Assembly (NCBI GenBank): GCA_900321365.1
Contig: ONVT01000086.1
Coordinates: forward strand, 1-7,110
Source of the DNA: an uncultured Eubacteriales bacterium
GTDB lineage: Bacteria; Bacillota_A; Clostridia; Lachnospirales; Lachnospiraceae
DNA: 7,110 nucleotides
Reading direction: 5' to 3'
Shown: one piece after another, positions 1 to 5,761 of the stretch
Layout of the letters: the number at the start of each line of letters is the position of its first letter
Position numbering within the stretch: the first letter of the stretch is position 1
Notes under the pieces: generated by a model
The model's input: the letters and a program-made list of their open reading frames with translations, nothing else
Told to the model about the DNA's origin: nothing
Databases searched by the model: none
Translations under genes and position numbers: made by a program

Positions 1-2
1 CA

Positions 3-1376
3 TCGCCCGCCGGCACCGTGAGTGCATCACCCGCTGGTACGGGGAGCATTCCACCCGCCGGCACCGGGAGTGTCCCTCCCGCCGGCCCGGGGAACACTCC
101 TCCGAAGCATCCCGGATCCGGGAAGAAGCATGACTTTGAGGTTGACGAGCCGAAGTTCGACACTCAGACAGGAGAGCGGCTGGACAGGCCGAAGAAGAAG
201 CTGCCCGCAATCCTTCTTTCCTTCGCGGTGACGGCGCTGACAGTCTGTGCATTTTTCTACTCCGTGAAGCCGGGGGCGTTGCCGTCCAGGAAAGAGGATG
301 ACAGGACAGAGCGCACCGAGTCAGAGACAGAGGCGCACCGCTCTGCCGTGTCTTCCGGAGCGGAGACGGAAGCTGCGCATCCTGCACCGGTTCAGACGGA
401 GCAGGGCCCTCAGACAGAAGAAGCGCAGAGCGAATCCGGAGTACAGACGGAACAGGCGATCCAGGCGATGCCGCTGACGGATGCTGAGCAGACGGAGAGC
501 AAAGCGCAGACGAAGGCAGAGCCGGAAAGCAAAGCGGAGACAGAGACAGAAACAGAGACAGAAACAGAGAATAAACTCTGGACAGTCGGAACAACAGGAG
601 ACAGATCCCGGCTTCCTGAGGACGGATCGATTGTGATTCCTCCGATCGAAATGCCGAATCTGGTGGATGAGGCCGCACCGGATGAGGGATCGGCTGACGA
701 GATCAGATTCTGGTCGATCCGGGATTTCTACAAAGACCGGCAGCTCAGAAAGTATACAGACACGGGGGAAAAGGCCGGCTCCGGAAAAACACAGAAGAAA
801 GAGCAAGAGAAAGAGAAAGAGCAGAAGGAAACCATCTCTCTTGCGCTTGCGTATCCGGAGACGGAGCCATCCTCAGATCAGGAGAATCCGTCCGGGGATA
901 CGGAAAAGGAAACACCGAAGGGGGAGACTCTGACAAAGCCCCAGACAGAGACGGAGGAGAACCGGATCGAGACAGAGGAGCCTCTGACCGAAGCTGAGGA
1001 CGAGACGGAAGAGATCCTGTCCGCGCCCGGGACGGAGGAAATCGGTCAGTCAAAGGATGGCACCGAGGCCCCGCAGGGTCAGCTCGGCGTGCAGGTCGGG
1101 GAATTCTCGAAAGAGGACCAGATCATTTACCGTATCCCGGCAGGGGCTGTCCTGGCCCATGTGTCTGAGGGATCCGGCGCGCAGGCCGCGGGCCTTGTAC
1201 CGGGAGACCTGATCACGGGAATCAATGACGAGAGAGTGGAATCCGTTGACCAGCTGAAGGAAGCTCTTTCCGGCCTGAAGGCCGGGGACAAGGTGAAGGT
1301 AACTTTCATCAGGCCGGACGAAGACAGTAAATACAAGGAAAAAAATGAGATGAGCGTGACAGTCACGCTTCAGTAA
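3..1376 (+). CDS. Membrane-anchored PDZ-domain protein without a protease domain (5' partial)
   Basis: The frame is open to the left edge. The first possible start, GTG at 18, has no ribosome binding site and lies inside a peptide repeat, so the true start is probably upstream. Numbering residues from that GTG: 1-30 are Pro/Gly/Ala-rich repeats; 58-61 are basic (PKKK); 62-83 are one hydrophobic helix; about 90-350 are Glu/Thr/Gln/Lys-rich low complexity, including an ETETETETETE run; about 356-452 form a PDZ domain. The PDZ call rests on the pattern LGVQV, then YRIPAGAVLAHV, AAGLVPGDLITGIND and a terminal VTVTL strand, as in HtrA/DegP-type serine proteases. Basic residues before the helix suggest an internal N-terminus and an external PDZ. 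HtrA proteins carry a trypsin-like domain between helix and PDZ; here there is no GNSGG-like motif or folded block of that size. Residues about 186-245 are the only less biased patch. A role as adaptor or sensor of exported proteins is inference. Stop TAA is 19 bases before the ClpX-family gene, suggesting an operon. Confidence 0.85.
   Translation, partial: SPAGTVSASPAGTGSIPPAGTGSVPPAGPGNTPPKHPGSGKKHDFEVDEPKFDTQTGERLDRPKKKLPAILLSFAVTALTVCAFFYSVKPGALPSRKEDDRTERTESETEAHRSAVSSGAETEAAHPAPVQTEQGPQTEEAQSESGVQTEQAIQAMPLTDAEQTESKAQTKAEPESKAETETETETETENKLWTVGTTGDRSRLPEDGSIVIPPIEMPNLVDEAAPDEGSADEIRFWSIRDFYKDRQLRKYTDTGEKAGSGKTQKKEQEKEKEQKETISLALAYPETEPSSDQENPSGDTEKETPKGETLTKPQTETEENRIETEEPLTEAEDETEEILSAPGTEEIGQSKDGTEAPQGQLGVQVGEFSKEDQIIYRIPAGAVLAHVSEGSGAQAAGLVPGDLITGINDERVESVDQLKEALSGLKAGDKVKVTFIRPDEDSKYKEKNEMSVTVTLQ
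6..101 (+). repeat. 24-bp tandem repeat, four units, encoding an eight-residue Pro/Ala/Gly repeat
   Basis: Units begin at 6, 30, 54 and 78, each opening with CCCGCCGG or a close variant. The array probably continues beyond the left edge. In frame it encodes an octapeptide of the form (S/P)PAG(T/P)(V/G)(S/N)x before the membrane segment of the PDZ protein. The 24-base period keeps the frame, so copy number could change without breaking the gene. A fifth, degenerate unit may start near 102. Confidence 0.8.
537..566 (+). repeat. GARACA hexanucleotide repeat coding for Glu-Thr
   Basis: Five consecutive six-base units (GAGACA, GAGACA, GAAACA, GAGACA, GAAACA), followed by a broken sixth, encode alternating Glu-Thr in the stalk of the PDZ protein. 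Unit gain or loss would lengthen or shorten the stalk by two residues in frame. Confidence 0.8.
1353..1369 (+). repeat. Perfect inverted repeat at the 3' end of the PDZ gene
   Basis: AGCGTGAC at 1353-1360 is the reverse complement of GTCACGCT at 1362-1369. RNA would form a six-base-pair stem with a five-base loop, just inside the end of the PDZ reading frame. Only two T residues follow, so it does not look like an intrinsic terminator. It could be a side effect of coding the alternating SVTVTL strand. Confidence 0.45.
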
Positions 1377-1385
1377 CCTGACGGC

Positions 1386-1390
1386 GGGAG
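1386..1390 (+). promoter_or_regulatory. Ribosome binding site of the ClpX-family gene
   Basis: GGGAG sits five bases before the ATG at 1396, inside the 19-base gap after the PDZ gene. It supports this start and independent translation of the second gene. Confidence 0.7.
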
Positions 1391-1395
1391 AAGCG

Positions 1396-2883
1396 ATGGA
1401 TGATATAAAGAAGACGGAAGACGGACCGGACAAAGAGAAGGACGGGACGACGGAAGAAGAGAAGAAGGAAAAAGAGAATACGGAAGACTTTGAGAAAGTC
1501 TGTTTTATGTGCCGCCGGACCGAGAGCCAGGCAGGAAAGATGATCAGCCTCCCGGGAGGGATCAGCGTATGCCCGGACTGTATGCAGAAGTCATTTGACG
1601 CGATGGACAGTCCCCAGTTCAAAAGCGTGCTGAATCTGCAGAATTTTACCGGCATGAAGAATTTCCCGGATATGGGAATGATCGATCTGGACACGCTTCT
1701 TCAGAATATGCAGAAGCCGAAGGGGGTAAAAAAGCCAAAGCAGGAGAAGGAGAAGAAAAAGGAAGAGAGGAACGCAAAGGCGGTTTTCGACATCCGTTCC
1801 CTTCCGGCCCCGCACAGGATCAAGGCGGCGCTCGACGATTACGTGATTGGCCAGGAATACGCGAAGAAAGTGATCTCAGTGGCAGTGTATAACCACTACA
1901 AGCGCGTGAGGACCGGCACGAATTCCTTCGATGAGATTGAGATCGAGAAGTCGAACATGCTGATGATCGGCCCGACCGGCAGCGGGAAGACCTACCTGGT
2001 AAAAACCCTGTCAAGGCTTCTGGATGTGCCTCTCGCGCTCGCGGACGCCACTGCCCTGACGGAGGCGGGATACATCGGGGACGATGTGGAGAGTGTCCTG
2101 AGCAAGCTTCTGGCCGCGGCGGACAATGACGTGGAGAAGGCCCAGACCGGGATCGTCTTTATCGACGAGATCGACAAACTGGCAAAGAAACAGAATACCA
2201 ACCAGAGGGATGTCAGCGGCGAGTCGGTGCAGCAGGGGCTGCTAAAGCTGCTGGAGGGATCTGAGGTGGAAGTCCCGGTCGGAGCGACCAGCAAGAATGC
2301 GATGGTCCCCATGACCACGGTGAATACGAAGAATATCCTGTTTATCTGCGCAGGCGCATTTCCGGGACTCGAAGACATCATCAAAAGACGTCTGACGAAG
2401 TCTTCCGCCATGGGATTCGAATCCAGGCTGAAGGATTACTATGACAGCGATCCTGACATCCTGACAAAAGCCCGGACCCAGGACCTGAAAGAGTATGGGA
2501 TGATCCCGGAGTTCATCGGGAGGCTGCCCATGGTCTTTGCGCTCAGGAAGCTGGACCGGGAGATGCTGGTGCGAATCCTGAGGGAGCCGAAAAACGCGAT
2601 TCTGAAGCAGTATCAGAAGCTGCTTGAGCTGGACGAGGTCAGGCTTGACTTTCAGGACGGCGCGCTGGAGGCCATCGCGGATGAGGCGCTTTCGCGCGAT
2701 ACTGGAGCGAGGGCCCTCCGGTCTGTCATCGAGGAATTCATGCTGGATATCATGTATGAAATCCCGAAGGACGATAACATCGGCAAGGTGCTGATTACCA
2801 GGGAATACATCGAGCATAAGGGAGGACCCGTCGTCACCATGCGCAGTTCGCAGAACGCGCTTCTGACCGGTCCGAAAGCATAA
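1396..2883 (+). CDS. clpX: ClpX-family AAA+ unfoldase, divergent form lacking the RKH loop
   Basis: ClpX hexamers unfold proteins with ATP and feed them to the ClpP peptidase in the cytoplasm. Visible here: a charged N-terminal extension (1-33); a four-cysteine zinc finger (C36, C39, C59, C62); a lysine-rich linker (about 72-130); Walker A GPTGSGKT (192-199); pore loop GYIG (225-228; usually GYVG); Walker B IVFIDEID (253-260); RDVSGE (271-276); IPEFIGRLP with its arginine (370-378); and sensor-2 GAR (437-439). At 495 residues it is longer than the usual roughly 420. Two differences from ordinary ClpX stand out. The GGRKHP segment after the conserved KLxEG is replaced by GATSKNAMVP (296-305), so the RKH loop used in degron recognition is absent. 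The ClpP-docking tripeptide is MGF (339-341), not IGF/LGF/VGF. No clpP, tig or lon is adjacent within the window. I infer a second, specialised ClpX; family membership is secure, equivalence to housekeeping ClpX is not. Confidence 0.93.
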   Translation: MDDIKKTEDGPDKEKDGTTEEEKKEKENTEDFEKVCFMCRRTESQAGKMISLPGGISVCPDCMQKSFDAMDSPQFKSVLNLQNFTGMKNFPDMGMIDLDTLLQNMQKPKGVKKPKQEKEKKKEERNAKAVFDIRSLPAPHRIKAALDDYVIGQEYAKKVISVAVYNHYKRVRTGTNSFDEIEIEKSNMLMIGPTGSGKTYLVKTLSRLLDVPLALADATALTEAGYIGDDVESVLSKLLAAADNDVEKAQTGIVFIDEIDKLAKKQNTNQRDVSGESVQQGLLKLLEGSEVEVPVGATSKNAMVPMTTVNTKNILFICAGAFPGLEDIIKRRLTKSSAMGFESRLKDYYDSDPDILTKARTQDLKEYGMIPEFIGRLPMVFALRKLDREMLVRILREPKNAILKQYQKLLELDEVRLDFQDGALEAIADEALSRDTGARALRSVIEEFMLDIMYEIPKDDNIGKVLITREYIEHKGGPVVTMRSSQNALLTGPKA

Positions 2884-2892
2884 GCGGATATT

Positions 2893-2898
2893 GAGGAG
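2893..2898 (+). promoter_or_regulatory. Ribosome binding site of rpoD, long spacing
   Basis: GAGGAG lies in the 27-base gap after the ClpX-family gene. It is 12 bases from the ATG at 2911, longer than the usual 5-9. No nearer purine-rich site or better start is visible, and the protein begins naturally at this ATG. Confidence 0.6.
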
Positions 2899-2910
2899 CT
2901 GATAGATTAT

Positions 2911-4098
2911 ATGAGTGAGAAAGATCCACAGGCTATCTTTCTGGAAACCCTCCAGAAGCTGGTAGAAAAAGCGAAGGGCAACAAGGGCACGATCAACATT
3001 GATGAGATTTCGATTGCCTTCGAGGGCATGAATCTCCCGGTAGATGAGATTGAGGGTATCTATGACTACCTGAAGAACCAGAACATCATCATCACCCAGG
3101 GGAACGGTCCTGTCATGAGCGGAGAGGACGCGTTACCGGACGAGGAAACCGAAGAGATCCTGATCGATACCGGCGATGACCTGCTGGATGATGACGAGAC
3201 TACCATCGAGGAGCTGGAGGAAGTCGAAGAGGTCAGGATCGAGGAGACCTCAGAGGTCCTCGAGGGCGTTTCCACCGAGGATCCGGTCCGCATGTACCTC
3301 AAGGAGATCGGAAATGTCCCCCTGCTTACGTCCGACCAGGAGGTGGACCTTGCCATGCGCGTGGAGGCGGGCGATGTGGACGCCAAGAGGGAGCTGACGG
3401 AGGCAAACCTCAGGCTCGTTGTCTCCATCGCGAAGAAATACGTCGGCCGCGGCATGCCTTTCCTGGACCTGATTCAGGAGGGGAATATGGGCCTGATGAA
3501 GGCGGTCGACAAATTCGACTATACCAAGGGATATAAGTTTTCCACCTACGCGACCTGGTGGATCCGTCAGGCAATCACGAGGGGAATCGCGGATACCGGT
3601 CGCACCATCCGTGTTCCGGTGCATATGGTGGAGACCATCAACAAGACGCTCCGCATGACAAGGCAGCTTCTCCAGGAGCTTGGCAGGGAGCCGACCCCCG
3701 AAGAGGTTGCGGACCGGCTGGGAGTCCCGCCTGCCAGAGTGCGGGAGGTCCTGAAGATCTCCAGGGATCCGGTGTCCCTGGACACTCCGATCGGAGAGGA
3801 GGATGATTCCCATCTCGGGGATTTCATCGAGGATGATACCGCTCTCTCCCCGGCGGACAGCGCAACCTTTTCCATGCTTCGTGAGGAGCTGGCAAATGCG
3901 CTGGAGTCACTGACCGAGAGGGAGCGCCAGGTCGTCAAGCTGCGTTTCGGACTTGAGGACGGAAGAGCGCGCACATTGGAGGAAGTAGGCAAGGAGTTCA
4001 ACGTCACGAGGGAGCGTATCCGTCAGATTGAGGCGAAGGCGCTCCGCAAGCTCAGGCATCCCAGCCGCTCGAAGAGGCTGAAGGATTTCCTGAACTGA
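2911..4098 (+). CDS. rpoD: Housekeeping RNA polymerase sigma factor SigA/RpoD
   Basis: This is the primary sigma factor, which directs RNA polymerase to -10/-35 promoters. At 395 residues it has the usual length for Firmicute SigA. Region 1.1 is at about 5-62, an acidic linker at about 71-120 (many Asp/Glu), and region 1.2 begins [11 protein letters not shown] (124-134). Region 2 contains [14 protein letters not shown] (164-177), [18 protein letters not shown] (186-203), the melting and -10 recognition segment [17 protein letters not shown] (208-224), and RTIRVPVH (231-238). Region 3 follows (about 240-310). Region 4 has [15 protein letters not shown] (334-348) and the -35 recognition helix segment [18 protein letters not shown] (364-381), ending [14 protein letters not shown]. 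No key residue appears altered. It lies 27 bases after the ClpX-family gene, so the two may share a transcript. The common dnaG-rpoD pairing is not seen. No convincing promoter is visible in the short gap. Confidence 0.98.
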   Translation: MSEKDPQAIFLETLQKLVEKAKGNKGTINIDEISIAFEGMNLPVDEIEGIYDYLKNQNIIITQGNGPVMSGEDALPDEETEEILIDTGDDLLDDDETTIEELEEVEEVRIEETSEVLEGVSTEDPVRMYLKEIGNVPLLTSDQEVDLAMRVEAGDVDAKRELTEANLRLVVSIAKKYVGRGMPFLDLIQEGNMGLMKAVDKFDYTKGYKFSTYATWWIRQAITRGIADTGRTIRVPVHMVETINKTLRMTRQLLQELGREPTPEEVADRLGVPPARVREVLKISRDPVSLDTPIGEEDDSHLGDFIEDDTALSPADSATFSMLREELANALESLTERERQVVKLRFGLEDGRARTLEEVGKEFNVTRERIRQIEAKALRKLRHPSRSKRLKDFLN

Positions 4099-4103
4099 CA
4101 GCA

Positions 4104-4152
4104 CCTGTAAAAATCATTCACACAGCCCGCTGTGCGTGGGATTGTTCACAGG
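4104..4152 (+). other. Long imperfect hairpin in the rpoD-folC gap
   Basis: Nested complementary arms run CCTGT (4104-4108) with ACAGG (4148-4152), AA (4109-4110) with TT (4145-4146), AATC (4112-4115) with GATT (4140-4143), and CACAG (4121-4125) with CTGTG (4130-4134) around a CCCG loop. They are separated by a one-base bulge, one A-G mismatch and a five-by-five internal loop. No T run follows, so it is not a standard intrinsic terminator. It could be an mRNA processing or stabilising structure, a folC leader element, or a small dispersed repeat. The remaining gap up to 4187 shows no clear -10/-35 pair. Confidence 0.5.
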
Positions 4153-4187
4153 CACTCTCGAAAGAAAACTGTGCGGCAAATCGGCTT

Positions 4188-5543
4188 ATGGAAGAAAGTT
4201 GGAACACTGGGATGAGGGAATCCGTCACGTATGAAGAGGCCGTCTCCTATATAGAGCGGATTCCACTGTTTACAAAGAAAACCGGGCCGGACAATACCAG
4301 GAAGCTTCTCGGTATTCTGGAGCATCCGGAAGAACATGGAAGGATCATCCATGTGGCGGGAACGAACGGAAAGGGAAGCACCTGCGCATTTCTGGAGTCC
4401 GTCTTCCGCACCATGGGGCTGAGGACCGGGCTGTTCACCTCTCCGCATCTGGTGCGGATCAATGAGCGCATCCGTGTGTGCGGTGAGGAGATTCCGGACG
4501 AAGGATTCCTGGAGATGTTCCGCAGGGTAAAGCGTGCCGCTTCGAAGCTGGAAGAGGAGGGCGGATGTTTCCCGGCCTATTTTGAGTTTCTTTTCGCGAT
4601 GGCCATGTGCTGGTTCAGGGAGAGCAATGTGGAACTGCTGGTCTGTGAGACCGGGCTGGGTGGAAGGCTGGACGCGACGAATTCGATCGCGAAGGCGGAG
4701 GCGGAGGTGATTACATCGATCAGCCTCGACCATACAGAGTATCTCGGAGAAACCGTGGCCGAGATCGCCGCCGAGAAGGCTGGCATCATCCGGAAGACGG
4801 TCCCTGTCATCTACTGTGCGGAGGATCCCCGGAGCGCACAGGTGATCGAACGTTTTGCCCGTGAGAAGAACGCGGAGAGGATCCCTCTGAAGAAGGACGG
4901 ATTCTCCATCACGAAGAGACTGCCCGGGAGGATGCAGGTGAAGCTCTTCCTTCCCCGGGGAGGGACACTTGACCTGGAGGTTCCCTCCGAGGCAGAATAT
5001 CAGGCACAGAATGCCTGTCTTGCCGCCCTGTGCGCTCTCCGCCTCGGCGCGGATGAGGGATCGGTGCAGAGTGGAATCCGGAAGATGGTATGGCCCGCCC
5101 GCATGGAGGAGATTGAAAAGGACGTGTTCCTGGACGGCGCTCACAATCCGGACGGGATCCGGAATATCGCGGCAGAGATCCGCAGATACGCGCAAAAGAG
5201 GAAGGTCTGGCTGCTGGTCTCCATCGTGGCGGATAAAAACTATCCGCAGATGGTCCGGGAACTGTGCCGGGACGTAGAGTACGAAGGCGTCCTCGTGACA
5301 GCGGTCGGAGGGCAGAGGCAGCTTGACGTGGATGACCTTGCGAAGGAATTTCTCTCCGCCGGACAGAGCAGGGTGGAGACGGAGGCGGATGCGGGAAGAG
5401 CGTACCGAAGGGCCCTTGTGGAAAAGGGCGGAGGCGTCCTGTTCTGCGTCGGGTCTCTGTACCTGGCCGGTGAGGTTCTGGCGCAGGAGAAAGAGCGAAA
5501 GCATGCAAAGCGAAAGCAGGCGGAGCAAAAGCAGGCGGAGTGA
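4188..5543 (+). CDS. folC: Bifunctional folylpolyglutamate synthase/dihydrofolate synthase
   Basis: FolC adds glutamate to dihydropteroate and to reduced folates using ATP, giving the polyglutamated cofactors needed for one-carbon metabolism in the cytoplasm. Visible Mur-ligase-type motifs are the P-loop GTNGKGST (58-65), TSPHLVRINERI (84-95), FEFLFAMA (132-139), ETGLGGRLDATN (154-165), SISLDHTEYLG (178-188), EKAGII (196-201, with the lysine carbamylated in characterised homologues) and FLDGAHNPDGI (314-324). Length (451) is near the family norm. The start is uncertain: neither ATG 4188 nor ATG 4212 (residue 9) has a good ribosome binding site, and homologues usually begin shortly before the YEEA motif, which fits 4212 equally well. 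The last 16 or so residues are a Lys/Gln/Ala/Glu tail encoded by a 15-bp tandem repeat, beyond the normal end of the fold. The stop TGA lies inside that repeat. It follows rpoD by 89 bases. Confidence 0.95.
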   Translation: MEESWNTGMRESVTYEEAVSYIERIPLFTKKTGPDNTRKLLGILEHPEEHGRIIHVAGTNGKGSTCAFLESVFRTMGLRTGLFTSPHLVRINERIRVCGEEIPDEGFLEMFRRVKRAASKLEEEGGCFPAYFEFLFAMAMCWFRESNVELLVCETGLGGRLDATNSIAKAEAEVITSISLDHTEYLGETVAEIAAEKAGIIRKTVPVIYCAEDPRSAQVIERFAREKNAERIPLKKDGFSITKRLPGRMQVKLFLPRGGTLDLEVPSEAEYQAQNACLAALCALRLGADEGSVQSGIRKMVWPARMEEIEKDVFLDGAHNPDGIRNIAAEIRRYAQKRKVWLLVSIVADKNYPQMVRELCRDVEYEGVLVTAVGGQRQLDVDDLAKEFLSAGQSRVETEADAGRAYRRALVEKGGGVLFCVGSLYLAGEVLAQEKERKHAKRKQAEQKQAE

Positions 5544-5587
5544 AAGCGTGCGCTGCGAAAGCGTGCGGGAGTAAGAGCAGGCGGAGC
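5497..5587 (+). repeat. 15-bp tandem repeat spanning the folC stop codon
   Basis: Five successive 15-base units start at 5497, 5512, 5527, 5542 and 5557, with consensus RAAAGCRKGCGGAGC and differences at several positions. A diverged sixth unit of about 16 bases starts at 5572. In the folC frame the units encode pentapeptides of the form (R/Q)K(H/Q)A(K/E). The folC stop (5541-5543) occupies the position that reads CGA or CAA in the other units, so it looks like a point change inside the array. Downstream units are non-coding, or a potential readthrough extension. Confidence 0.8.
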
Positions 5588-5593
5588 AGGGAG
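5588..5593 (+). promoter_or_regulatory. Ribosome binding site of the 52-residue ORF
   Basis: AGGGAG ends seven bases before the ATG at 5601, directly after the 15-bp repeat array. It is the main support for a real start there. Confidence 0.65.
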
Positions 5594-5600
5594 TGGGGAA

Positions 5601-5759
5601 ATGCTGAATTACGAAGAAGAACTGAAAAAATTTCATCCGAGCATGGATGTCAATGAGGCAGAGGACGCGATCTACAGCCGTGACCTTACCGATGTCACGG
5701 ACATTCTGAAAGAGATGATGCGCGACGAGAAGGAGCGCAAGAATAAGGGCAGGAAATAA
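5601..5759 (+). CDS. Small acidic/charged protein, 52 residues, unknown function
   Basis: ATG at 5601 has AGGGAG at ideal spacing, and TAA is at 5757-5759. The product begins MLNYEEELKKFHPS, contains a central AEDAIYSRDLTDVTDILKEM stretch, and ends in a basic tail (EKERKNKGRK). It has no signal peptide, membrane segment, cysteine or recognised motif. The pattern suggests one or two amphipathic helices. It sits 57 bases after folC, in the same frame, and only two bases before the zinc-ribbon TPR gene, whose ribosome binding site lies in this ORF's last codons, so the two are probably translationally coupled. I do not recognise the family. The ribosome binding site, compact fit between neighbours and non-repetitive composition argue that it is real. 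Confidence 0.75.
   Translation: MLNYEEELKKFHPSMDVNEAEDAIYSRDLTDVTDILKEMMRDEKERKNKGRK
5751..5754 (+). promoter_or_regulatory. Ribosome binding site of the zinc-ribbon TPR gene, inside the preceding ORF
   Basis: AGGA overlaps the last codons of the 52-residue ORF and lies seven bases before ATG 5762. This arrangement is typical of translational coupling. Confidence 0.6.
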
Positions 5760-5761
5760 GA

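Noticed and set aside
18..20. GTG as the true start of the PDZ protein
   Set aside because: No ribosome binding site precedes it. It falls at the Val of a repeat unit that reads Gly elsewhere, and the frame and repeat continue to the left edge.
1050..1694. A 214-codon minus-strand frame across the PDZ/ClpX junction
   Set aside because: It spans the antisense of two well-supported genes and their junction, with biased composition and no motif or ribosome binding site.
1396..2883. HslU instead of ClpX
   Set aside because: The four-cysteine N-terminal zinc finger, RDVSGE, an xGF loop and IPEFIGRLP all match ClpX. The long intermediate domain of HslU is absent.
4099..4187. Intrinsic terminator after rpoD or a sigma-A promoter for folC
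   Set aside because: The hairpin has no following T tract. The best -35-like sequence (TTCACA at 4145) has no TATAAT-like partner at the right distance.
5497..5587. CRISPR-like array
   Set aside because: The units are 15 bases, directly adjacent with no spacers, and partly coding. This is a simple tandem repeat.
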